NCBI GenBank assembly: GCA_943332855.1
Contig: CALQRA010000015.1
Coordinates: forward strand, 1 to 41,425
DNA from: Candidatus Kuenenia stuttgartensis
GTDB taxonomy: Bacteria; Planctomycetota; Planctomycetia; Pirellulales; UBA1268
Direction of reading: 5' to 3'
DNA: 41,425 nt
In this document: piece by piece, positions 16,229-23,730 of the stretch
Layout of the letters: each line of letters opens with the position of its first letter
Numbering within the stretch: position 1 is the stretch's first letter
The notes under the pieces: generated by a model
Database searches by the model: none
What the model saw: only the letters and a program-made list of their open reading frames with translations
What the model was told of the DNA's origin: nothing
Position numbers and translations under genes: made by a program

Positions 16229-17365
16229 ATGCCCCCCGAAGATCCCTCGGCGGCGCCCTCCGCAGCCGCATCGTTCGCCTCCGGCGAGTCGGCTTCAGCG
16301 TTCGCTGGCATCCCATGGTTTCTTCCCGGTCCGCTGGCCATCACGCGCCGAGGGGTGTGGCTCGTGCTCTGGGGGGCCGTGCTGACGTTTGCATGGCTCG
16401 TGATCTCCGGCGTGATGCTCGATCCATTTCGCCCGGAGGGCTTGGGAACGGGGACGGAGCTCAACAACACAACCTCAATCCAGGCCTCTCTTCCCTATCG
16501 GGTCGTCCTTCCCTTCCTCCGGATCATTCCGGTCTTCGGCGCGGTCCTCCTGACTGCGGCCCCGCGGGAACTGTGGGCCGACAGGCTTGGCATCGGGATG
16601 GTAGCGCTGCTGCTGGCCGACTTCGCAACACGAGTGGAGATCGATCCGCGGTATACGCCGTGGTTCACAGACTCCGAGCCAACGCTCGTTTGGATCACGG
16701 TCGGACAGGCCGTGCTGCTGGCTTCCTGGGGAGCTCAGGTCGCTTTCCGACGGGCTTCCGGGGTCGCGGCCTCCGGCAGGCGGTGGCGCCGGATTGGTGT
16801 CGCCATGGGCATCCTTGCCGTGGCCATCCCGATGGCAGCGGTGATCTACGACTCCCCACCGCTCTATGAGCGTTTCAGGCTTTCTGGGATCTCCGTCCAG
16901 AGCGATACCTGGATCCGCGGCATGGGGGAAGCGTTGCGAATCATCGATGCGATCGGGATCGGACTGTGCCTGTGTGGCCTGGTGGTCACGGTGCGGCAGT
17001 TGGCCCTCGCACTGGGAGACGGGGGCCCCCGATCCGAAACGTCCCCGGCGTTCTCCGAGGAACGGCCAGAGCGGATCGCTTCTATCGGCCTGGCCATCGC
17101 CCTGACGGCCCTGTTGACCCACGCCGGTTCACGAGCGATCGACTGCTTCCGCAGCCTCGAGCGTGCACGGCATTACGAGGAGGTTCCTGCTCCTGCCGGA
17201 CGTTTGCCCCCTGGGGTTCCCGGACCGGAGATGCCTTTGCCCCCCAATCCGGGAGAAGCCTCGCTTGGCGACTCCGCCTCATGCGGAGCCAAACGGGGGT
17301 GCATAGAAATTGTCGTGGTCCACGAAACAGCTTCTGCGGCCGATCGGCCGGTCATTTCCCGGTGA
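16229..17365 (+). CDS. Multi-pass membrane protein of unknown function
   Basis: 378 residues beginning at the ATG at 16229, after a Ser/Ala-rich N-terminus of about 30 residues. Around seven hydrophobic helices are visible, for example GVWLVLWGAVLTFAWLVISG, LRIIPVFGAVLLT, VWITVGQAVLLASWG, IGVAMGILAVAIPMAAV, IGIGLCLCGLVVTV and IGLAIALTALLTHA. The C-terminal tail is soluble and Pro-rich, ending with two Cys in SCGAKRGC. No family is recognised. It is divergent from the M48 protease with a 158-base gap that contains GGTAGACT at 16087-16094, and its last 14 bases overlap the end of the convergent PQQ-type gene. It might work with the protease, but only position suggests this. Confidence 0.6.
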   Translation: MPPEDPSAAPSAAASFASGESASAFAGIPWFLPGPLAITRRGVWLVLWGAVLTFAWLVISGVMLDPFRPEGLGTGTELNNTTSIQASLPYRVVLPFLRIIPVFGAVLLTAAPRELWADRLGIGMVALLLADFATRVEIDPRYTPWFTDSEPTLVWITVGQAVLLASWGAQVAFRRASGVAASGRRWRRIGVAMGILAVAIPMAAVIYDSPPLYERFRLSGISVQSDTWIRGMGEALRIIDAIGIGLCLCGLVVTVRQLALALGDGGPRSETSPAFSEERPERIASIGLAIALTALLTHAGSRAIDCFRSLERARHYEEVPAPAGRLPPGVPGPEMPLPPNPGEASLGDSASCGAKRGCIEIVVVHETASAADRPVISR

Positions 17366-18677
17366 CGAGCTTGTAGAGATGCGTTTTCGTTCGCAGGTAG
17401 AGGGCGCTTCCATAGACCGCAGGCGAGGCCATGCAGCCGTCGGCGAGCTTGTTGGTCGCAAGGACGTCGTAGGGCTCAGTGGCGGAGAGGACCGTCGTCT
17501 GGCCGTCTTGATCCGGGCAGTAGATCTTCCCGTCGGCGACGACTGGTGAGGAGGAAAACTCGCCGCCGAGGCGCTTCTGCCAGACCGCCTTGCCGGTGGC
17601 GGCGTCGAGCGCCGTGGCGGTGCCGGCATCGCCGACGATGAACAGCCGGTCGCCAAGGAGGAGCTGGCTCGAGCGCGTGCCCGAGCCTTGGGCGCTCGTC
17701 CAGGCGATCTTCGAGCCGGTGACGTCGCCGGTGCCGTCGGGATGGACGGCAAGGAGCTTCATGCCGCCGGCGGCGGTATTGAGATAGACAAGCCCCGATC
17801 GATAGAGCGGCCGGGCCGAGGCGTTCATTCCGCCATGCTTCACCCGCCAGATCTCCGCGCCGGTGCCGGGATCGTAGGCGATCGTGGCGCCGGCGCTGGG
17901 GATGATCACCTGCGCGCGGCCGTCGACGTCGATCACGCTCCCGGTGCCATAGGCCTTCTTGGCGTCGCCATCGTCGGTGCCGTAGTCGATGTTGCGGTCG
18001 TGCTTCCAGACAATGGCGCCCGTGCGCTTGTCGAGGGCGACGACATACTGCACGTCAAAGCCGTCGAAGGGAACGATCAGCAGATCGCCATGGATGATCG
18101 GCGACGAACCGGGGCCGCGGTGGTGGTCGCACCGCAGGCTTTCCTGCTTCCAAAGGATCTTGCCAGTGTCGGTGTCGACCGCGGCTGTGCCGTTGCTGCC
18201 GAAATGGGCGTAGAGGGTCTGCCCCGCGAGGACCGGCGTGCAGGAGGCGGGGCTATTGAAGGCGTGGCAGAAGGCCGGCTCGGCGAACTCGAAGAGAGTG
18301 ATGTCGTGGACGACTTTGCCGGTGGCGCAGTCGACGGCGACCGCCGAGAGGCGCTTCCCATCCTCGGTGGAATTGGTCATCCAGACGGTGCCGGCGGCGA
18401 TCACCGGGCTCGACCAGGCCTTGCCGGGGATCGGCGTCTTCCAGGCCACCCCCTGCTCCTCGCTCCACTCGACGGGAAGGTTTGTTTCGTGCGACACTCC
18501 ATCGCCGGTCGGCCCACGGAAGCCGTTCCACGGCGTGTCGGCGGAGGCCCAGGGGCCAGCGGACGCGAGGAGCAGGGCGGCGACGACGCAGCCGCCAAGA
18601 TGACGCCGCCCGAATTTCCCACCGGTAGTCCCACCGGTTTTCTCTCGTGTCTTCCCTCTTGGAAACGTGAAACGCAT
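17352..18677 (-). CDS. Secreted PQQ-type beta-propeller protein (minus-strand member of a pair)
   Basis: About 441 residues from the ATG at 18677. The N-terminus is basic (RFTFPRGKTREK and KFGRRH), followed by a signal helix CVVAALLLASAG and a probable cut after ASA. The mature chain starts WNGFRGPTGDGVSHETNLPVEW, the entry sequence of a large planctomycete family of PQQ-like propellers, and then repeats blades of the form VWMTNS...DCATGKVVHD and AVDTDTGKILWKQE. These proteins share the BamB/PQQ-dehydrogenase fold but no PQQ or metal ligands are evident, so binding of quinone is not implied. The start codon interlocks with that of the divergent paralogue (CAT and ATG inside GCATGC). No ATG, GTG or TTG lies between this start and the signal helix, so a later start is unlikely. 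Location is probably periplasmic. Confidence 0.82.
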   Translation of the reverse strand: MRFTFPRGKTREKTGGTTGGKFGRRHLGGCVVAALLLASAGPWASADTPWNGFRGPTGDGVSHETNLPVEWSEEQGVAWKTPIPGKAWSSPVIAAGTVWMTNSTEDGKRLSAVAVDCATGKVVHDITLFEFAEPAFCHAFNSPASCTPVLAGQTLYAHFGSNGTAAVDTDTGKILWKQESLRCDHHRGPGSSPIIHGDLLIVPFDGFDVQYVVALDKRTGAIVWKHDRNIDYGTDDGDAKKAYGTGSVIDVDGRAQVIIPSAGATIAYDPGTGAEIWRVKHGGMNASARPLYRSGLVYLNTAAGGMKLLAVHPDGTGDVTGSKIAWTSAQGSGTRSSQLLLGDRLFIVGDAGTATALDAATGKAVWQKRLGGEFSSSPVVADGKIYCPDQDGQTTVLSATEPYDVLATNKLADGCMASPAVYGSALYLRTKTHLYKLVTGK

Positions 18678-20022
18678 GCCTTGGCACTCCGCTGAAGCTG
18701 TTCCTATCGCCACCCACCCCCGCCGCAACCGCAAGGATACGGTCCGGAGCCGGGGGCGAACTACCCCCGCCCCGACACACGCGACGCTGCTGTTTGCCGC
18801 CGCGCTCTTTGCGGCGCTCCCGGCCAGTGCCGGCGACTGGCCGCAGATCCTCGGGCCCGACCGGAGTGGCCGGGCGGCCGCCGACGAACGCCTCGCCGAC
18901 GCCTGGCCGGCCGACGGGCCCAAAATCGCTTGGAAGAAGACGGTCGGGAGCGGCTACGCCGGGATCGCCGTCGCCGAAGGGCGGGCGTTTCTGTTTCACC
19001 GCCAGGGGGCGAAGGAAGTCGTCGAGGCCCTCGATGCCGCCACCGGCGAGACGCTCTGGAGTGCAGGTCACCCCACGAGCTTCCGACCGCAGGTGGGAGG
19101 GGGAGATGGACCGCTCTGCGTGCCTGTGGTCGCTGGCGGCACGGTGATCACGTACGGCGCGCAGGGGGTCCTCTCGGCCCACGACGCGGCGACTGGCAAA
19201 CAACTCTGGCAGCGGCGGACGCACGAGGAGTATGCCGCCCAGGAAGGCTATTTTGGCGCCGGAAGCACGCCGGTGGTGGCCGGAGGGCATGTGATCGTCA
19301 ACGTCGGGGGGACGAAGGTTGCCGGGAAGAAGGCCGACTGCGGCGTGGTGGCCTTCCGCCTCGATTCCGGGGAGCCAGTGTGGACGGCGACCGCGGAGCC
19401 GGCAAGCTACGCCGCGCCAGTCGCGATCGATGTTGATGGCGCGCCGCGGGTGGCGATGGTGACCCGCTACCAGTGCCTCCTCCTCGACCCGGCCACCGGG
19501 AAGGTTGCCTGGAGCTTTCCCTTCGGGATGCGCGGGCCGACGGTGAACGCTGCCACGCCGGTCCTCGGCGATCCTGGTCACCTGCTTGTGACGGCTTCGT
19601 ACGGGATTGGCTCGGTCTACGCGGCGATCGACGGCCGGGGGGCGAAGCCGGTGTGGGACGGCGCCGACAGCCTCGCCACGCAGTACTGCACGCCGGTCGT
19701 CGTCGGCACGCATGCCTACGCCCTCGACGGCCGCGAGGATGGCCCGCCGGGCGATCTGAAGTGCGTCGACGTGGCCACCGGCAAGGTCGCCTGGGTTGAA
19801 AAGGGGTTTGGCTATGGAACGCTCGTGGCGGCCGATGGGAAGCTGATCGTCGTTGGCAATGATGGGAGCGTGAAGCTCGTGAAGGCGTCGCCCAAGGGCC
19901 CCGAGATCCTCGCGTCGGCCCGCCCACTGACCGGGAGCGTCCGGGCCCTCCCTGCCCTCGCCGGCGGCCGGTTCTATCTGCGCGACGACAAGACACTCGT
20001 CAGCCTTGACGTCGGAAAGTGA
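18676..20022 (+). CDS. Secreted PQQ-type beta-propeller protein (plus-strand member of a pair)
   Basis: About 448 residues. ATG at 18676 is taken as start; a GTG at 18667 is the only other nearby choice. The first 35 or so residues are basic and unusually long ahead of the signal helix LLFAAALFAALPASAG. The mature protein begins DWPQILGPDRSGRAADERL, a standard opening of this propeller family, and contains blades with ALDAATGETLWSAG, AHDAATGKQLWQRR and LLDPATGKVAWSF, ending in YLRDDKTLVSLDVG. BamB-like fold, periplasmic by prediction, function unknown. It is an inverted neighbour and distant paralogue of the minus-strand propeller, sharing the same few bases as start. The BtaB-like gene follows after 114 bases on the same strand. 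Confidence 0.8.
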   Translation: MPWHSAEAVPIATHPRRNRKDTVRSRGRTTPAPTHATLLFAAALFAALPASAGDWPQILGPDRSGRAAADERLADAWPADGPKIAWKKTVGSGYAGIAVAEGRAFLFHRQGAKEVVEALDAATGETLWSAGHPTSFRPQVGGGDGPLCVPVVAGGTVITYGAQGVLSAHDAATGKQLWQRRTHEEYAAQEGYFGAGSTPVVAGGHVIVNVGGTKVAGKKADCGVVAFRLDSGEPVWTATAEPASYAAPVAIDVDGAPRVAMVTRYQCLLLDPATGKVAWSFPFGMRGPTVNAATPVLGDPGHLLVTASYGIGSVYAAIDGRGAKPVWDGADSLATQYCTPVVVGTHAYALDGREDGPPGDLKCVDVATGKVAWVEKGFGYGTLVAADGKLIVVGNDGSVKLVKASPKGPEILASARPLTGSVRALPALAGGRFYLRDDKTLVSLDVGK

Positions 20023-20092
20023 CGGTGCCCTCCCCTGCCCCGCCGCGGGCCGCCGGAAGGAAAGGCTTCCCTGCCTGATGCAGCCGTGAAGC

Positions 20093-20100
20093 GGTAGGCT
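20093..20100 (+). promoter_or_regulatory. Possible -10 element of the BtaB-like gene
   Basis: GGTAGGCT contains TAGGCT, which fits the TAnnnT pattern of a -10 box, 36 bases before the ATG at 20137. Similar GGTAnnnT words occur at 959, 16087 and 25404 in other upstream gaps. No clear -35 is seen. Confidence 0.25.
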
Positions 20101-20136
20101 GACCAGATCGATCCAGCTCCAGCCCAAGGTTTCCCG

Positions 20137-20865
20137 ATGTCGTTCTCGTCCGATCTCCGCGTTCTCTGGCACATGCTCTTCACCCCGATCAAAGGGGCGA
20201 CGCATGCCGACCGGCTGAAGAGTTTTTACGAGGGGCAGGCGGCCGACTACGACGGCTTCCGCGAGCGGCTCCTCAAGGGGCGGAGGGAATTGCTTGCCAG
20301 CCTCGCGCCGGCCGAGGGGAGCGTGTGGGTCGATCTGGGAGGGGGGACGGGGGCGAATCTCGACGCCGCGCCGTGGCTTTCCAAGTGCCGGAAGGTCTAT
20401 GTCGTCGATCTCTGCGAGCCGCTCCTCGAGGAGTGCCGGCGGAGGATCGCGGCACGCGGGTGGACGAATGTCGAGACGGTCGTGGCCGACGCGACGACGT
20501 TTCAGCCCCCGGAGCCGGTCGACCTCTTAACCTGCTCCTATTCGCTGACGATGATCCCCGACTGGTTCGCCGCCATCGATCAGGCGAAGACGATTCTGCG
20601 CGACGGCGGCACGATCGGCGTCGTCGATTTCCATGTCTCGCGGAAGTATGTCCCCGAGGGACGCACGCGCCATTCCTGGCTGACGCGCTCGCTGATCCCG
20701 ATCTGGTTCTCGACCGACAACGTCCACCCCAGCCCCGATCACCTTGCCTATCTGACGCGCCACTTCGAGCGCGTCTCGCTCGACGAAGGCATGGCGAAGC
20801 TCCCGTACGTTCCCTTCCTCCGCGCCCCCTACTACCGCTTCGTGGGACGCAAGACCGCGCGGTAG
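20137..20865 (+). CDS. BtaB-like SAM-dependent methyltransferase (betaine lipid type)
   Basis: 242 residues. Class I Rossmann methyltransferase: WVDLGGGTGANLD is motif I, VYVVDLCEPLLE is motif II with the acidic residue for the ribose, and CSYSLTMIPDWFAAIDQA is the post-II region. The N-terminal stretch ATHADRLKSFYEGQAADYDGFRERLL, with the following GRRELL, resembles the start of BtaB and of the BtaB half of eukaryotic Bta1. Those enzymes methylate diacylglyceryl-homoserine three times to make the phosphorus-free lipid DGTS. The late VDFHVSRKYVPEGRTRHS and the segment with FRAPYY-like ending also fit. The usual partner BtaA is not next to it here, so the reaction is inferred from similarity by eye. 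A generic lipid or small-molecule methyltransferase is the alternative. Confidence 0.6.
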   Translation: MSFSSDLRVLWHMLFTPIKGATHADRLKSFYEGQAADYDGFRERLLKGRRELLASLAPAEGSVWVDLGGGTGANLDAAPWLSKCRKVYVVDLCEPLLEECRRRIAARGWTNVETVVADATTFQPPEPVDLLTCSYSLTMIPDWFAAIDQAKTILRDGGTIGVVDFHVSRKYVPEGRTRHSWLTRSLIPIWFSTDNVHPSPDHLAYLTRHFERVSLDEGMAKLPYVPFLRAPYYRFVGRKTAR

Positions 20866-20880
20866 GGCCCGAGAACGGGC

Positions 20881-22218
20881 TCACGACAGATTGTCGACCT
20901 CAAACCCCTTCCGGTAGTGGCGCCGCAAGAGGGCGTTGGCCTTGTCGTGGTTGGGGATCGTCATCGCCTCCGGCTGCCAGCGGAGCTCGTCGCCGGGGAA
21001 GCGGTTGGCGAGCGTGCCGAGGAGAACGGTCTCGGTCAGGGGGCCGGCGTAGTCGAAGCCGCAGGTCGTCGGGGCGCCGCCGAGGCAGGCGTCGACAAAG
21101 AGGTGGTAGTGGTTGCCGTCTGGGGCGGCCTCGATCTTCGTGTCGGCGAAGTCCTTGAGGGGGAGGAGCGTCGGCATCGCCACGTGCGGGAGGAGGATCG
21201 CCCCCTTCTCGCCGAGGAAGATCGAGCCCTGATCGGGGAGCGTCATCCGCTTGCCGTCGGCGCCGTCGAGGGGCCACATCGACGTGTCGGGCATCTTCCC
21301 GCCGTCGTACCACGTCAGCACGAAGCCGTCGGTCGTGTACTTCCCCGCCGGAAAGGTGAAGCGGGTCTCGTTCTGCATCCCGAACGACTCAGCTGGCGCC
21401 GCCGAGCTCTTGGAGAGGAGCGACCGGGCCGGGCCGAGCTGGAGAGCGCTGAAGACCGGATCGAGGATGTGGATCGCCATGTCGCCCATCGTGCCGCCGC
21501 CGAAGTCGTACCAGCGCCGCCAGTTGCCGGGGTGGTACTGATCGGGGCAGTAGGGGTGCTCGGCGGCCGTGCCGAGCCACAGGTCCCAGTCGAGGTTTGC
21601 AGGCACCGGCCCCGAGGCCGGCTTCGGGCCGTCGTAGCCCCAGGTTTTGCTGCTCCATGAGTGCGCTTCGCGGACCTTGCCGATGATCCCGCTTTGAACG
21701 AGCTTCACCGCCGTGCGGTACTGCGTGTTGGAATGGATCTGCGTGCCCATCTGGGTGACGAGCGCGGGATGGGCCGCGGCGATGGCGCGGAGCTGACGGG
21801 ATTCGTGGACATCGTGCGTCAGCGGTTTTTGGCAGTAGACATGCTTGCCATGGTTGAGGGCCGTCATCGCCGCGGGGGCGTGGGTGTGATCGGGAGTGGA
21901 AACGTGGACGGCGTCGATCGAGCCGGCGAGCTCGTCAAACATCTTCCGGAAGTCGGCGAACCGCTTCGCTCCCTTGTGGATCTCACCGGCGGCGGCAAGG
22001 TTGCCGGAGTCGACATCACACAGCGCCACCACCTCGACGTGCGGATGGGAGGAGAGGGACGCGAGATCGGCCCCCCCCATGCCGCCGACGCCGATCCCGG
22101 CCAGACGGAGCTTGTCGTTGGCGGCCGCCCGGCCGACACCCGTGAACGAGGCCAGCGGGAGGGCGATGCCGGTGAGCGTGGCGTGGCGGAGGAAGCTGCG
22201 ACGGGAGACGGGGGGCAT
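20881..22218 (-). CDS. Tat-exported Gfo/Idh/MocA-family oxidoreductase
   Basis: 445 residues from the ATG at 22218, which has AGGAG 6 bases upstream. The N-terminus VSRRSFLRHATLTGIALPLA is a twin-arginine signal, so the NAD(P)-binding enzyme is folded before export. LAGIGVGGMGG is the dinucleotide-binding loop, VVALCDVD the second strand end, and VYCQKPLTHDVHESR stands in place of the usual EKP motif (Gln for Glu, common in planctomycete members). The C-terminal half has the alpha/beta substrate domain with GGGTMGDMAIHILD. Such enzymes oxidise, reduce or epimerise sugars, inositols or glycosidic bonds. It lies 124 bases after the HEAT/VWA gene on the same strand; that gap has a CCCCTTTTTATT run near 22300, which could end the upstream transcript. 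The true substrate is unknown. Confidence 0.88.
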   Translation of the reverse strand: MPPVSRRSFLRHATLTGIALPLASFTGVGRAAANDKLRLAGIGVGGMGGADLASLSSHPHVEVVALCDVDSGNLAAAGEIHKGAKRFADFRKMFDELAGSIDAVHVSTPDHTHAPAAMTALNHGKHVYCQKPLTHDVHESRQLRAIAAAHPALVTQMGTQIHSNTQYRTAVKLVQSGIIGKVREAHSWSSKTWGYDGPKPASGPVPANLDWDLWLGTAAEHPYCPDQYHPGNWRRWYDFGGGTMGDMAIHILDPVFSALQLGPARSLLSKSSAAPAESFGMQNETRFTFPAGKYTTDGFVLTWYDGGKMPDTSMWPLDGADGKRMTLPDQGSIFLGEKGAILLPHVAMPTLLPLKDFADTKIEAAPDGNHYHLFVDACLGGAPTTCGFDYAGPLTETVLLGTLANRFPGDELRWQPEAMTIPNHDKANALLRRHYRKGFEVDNLS

Positions 22219-22342
22219 GGAAGACTCCTGCGGAGGATCGGTGTGTGGATGAAGCGACGAATGAGACGTGAGGCGAGACTGTGGGTCGAGACCTTGTTCA
22301 ATAAAAAGGGGCTCGGGTCGGTTCGATTGATGCGGTCGAGGG

Positions 22343-23728
22343 TCAGTCGGCAACGTGCCGGTAGGCGCCGTTGTTGGCGGTGGCGAGAACCTGAAGAAAC
22401 TGGGCCAGACCGTTGTCGGGCATGATCCCGATCGTGTGGAGCGAGAGACGCCGGTTTTTATTCGCCTCGGCAACGAAGCGGATGATCTGGGCCGGGTTGA
22501 CCATCCGCCCCGCCGTCGGCTCGCCGTCGGAAAGAAAGAAGATCGCCTCGGCGTCGTAGCGGAAGGCGGCGTCGAGGGCGTCGAAGGAGGCGGTCTTCCC
22601 CGCGGCTGTCAGGGCGCTGACGTAGGCTGCGGCCGACCGCTTGGCGTCGTCGCCGGCGGCGACGAGCTGCGGCTGCCAGGCGCGGGCGGCGTCGCTGAAG
22701 GAGATCACGGTGAAGGCGACGAGAGGGTCGAGGGTGTGGATCGCCGAGACGAGCTCGCGCTTCGCCGTCTCCATCCGCTCCCCTTCCATGCTCGAGGAGG
22801 TGTCGATCACGAACACGATCCGGTCGGCGTAAACCGGGATCTCGTAGTAGGCATTGCCGGCGTCCCCTGGGGCCACCGTCGGCGCCGGATAAAACGGAGC
22901 CCGTGGTGGAAACTCAAAATCGCCCCCTTCGCTCTCCCACCAGGCCCGCCAGGCATCGGCGTCGACGCCGTGATTTTTTCCGCTGATCGCGGCGAGGTAG
23001 CCGGCGACGTCGGCCCGGACCTCGCCAGGGAGCGTGTCGAGGAGATCGACCAGCGCCACGACCGAGGCCGGGGCATGGAGATTGATCAGGCCACGGACAA
23101 CACCGCGCCGGAAGGAGAAGTCGGCAGCGAAGAATTGGAGCTTGGAGAGCGCCCGGAGAACGCTGACGCCGATGTCGCCGTCACTGGCGGCCGCGGTGGC
23201 GATCCCCCAGCAGAGCGGCGCGCCCTTGGCGACGTTGCCGCTGTCGAGCGTCGAAAACAGGCTTTCCGGGGCGCCGGGATCCTCGCTGGCAAGGAGCGCC
23301 GCGGCCAGGCCGATGGCGACCAGGCCGGGGGGGGCTTTGCCCTTGAGCTCGCGGTCGAGGAGGTCGTGGAGATGGCGCCGGACGTCGGCGGCCGCCTCGG
23401 GATCGATGGTGGGGGCCGAGGGCTCCTCGTCGGTGGTCATCGACGCTCCGGCGAGCACCGCCAGGGCCCGGCGGGCGGCGGACCGCGTCGGCTCGTCCTT
23501 CGACTTCAGACCGAGGCGGATGATCGTGTCGACCGATTCCGCGGTCGGGAATGCCACCAGCGGCTCAAATGCCCCCTGCCGCTTGGCCGGCTGGCTCGAC
23601 TTCACGGCCGACTGGGCGTCGCGCTTCGCCGCAGCGAAGTCGGCAACGGGGGGATCGGCCGCGCTGGCGGCGCCCGACAGCGCCACGGCGGCGAGGATCG
23701 CGATGATGACGGGGCGGAGTGTTGGCAC
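22343..23728 (-). CDS. Secreted HEAT-like and VWA-domain protein
   Basis: About 461 residues. GTG at 23728 or TTG at 23734 starts the protein; the TTG would overlap the TGA of the ceramidase-like gene as TTGA. A signal peptide follows (RPVIIAILAAVALSGAASA). Residues 30-270 are helical repeats of HEAT type (TRSAARRALAVLAGA, SVVALVDLLDTLP). A von Willebrand A domain follows: D309-T-S-S-S forms the DxSxS metal site, with the later Thr in GKTASFDAL and LSDGEPT giving the third part, so the MIDAS is intact. Such VWA proteins bind partners through a divalent metal. Overlap or close spacing with the ceramidase-like gene suggests an operon. No enzyme motif is seen and the binding partner is unknown. 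Confidence 0.8.
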   Translation of the reverse strand: MPTLRPVIIAILAAVALSGAASAADPPVADFAAAKRDAQSAVKSSQPAKRQGAFEPLVAFPTAESVDTIIRLGLKSKDEPTRSAARRALAVLAGASMTTDEEPSAPTIDPEAAADVRRHLHDLLDRELKGKAPPGLVAIGLAAALLASEDPGAPESLFSTLDSGNVAKGAPLCWGIATAAASDGDIGVSVLRALSKLQFFAADFSFRRGVVRGLINLHAPASVVALVDLLDTLPGEVRADVAGYLAAISGKNHGVDADAWRAWWESEGGDFEFPPRAPFYPAPTVAPGDAGNAYYEIPVYADRIVFVIDTSSSMEGERMETAKRELVSAIHTLDPLVAFTVISFSDAARAWQPQLVAAGDDAKRSAAAYVSALTAAGKTASFDALDAAFRYDAEAIFFLSDGEPTAGRMVNPAQIIRFVAEANKNRRLSLHTIGIMPDNGLAQFLQVLATANNGAYRHVAD

Positions 23729-23730
23729 GG

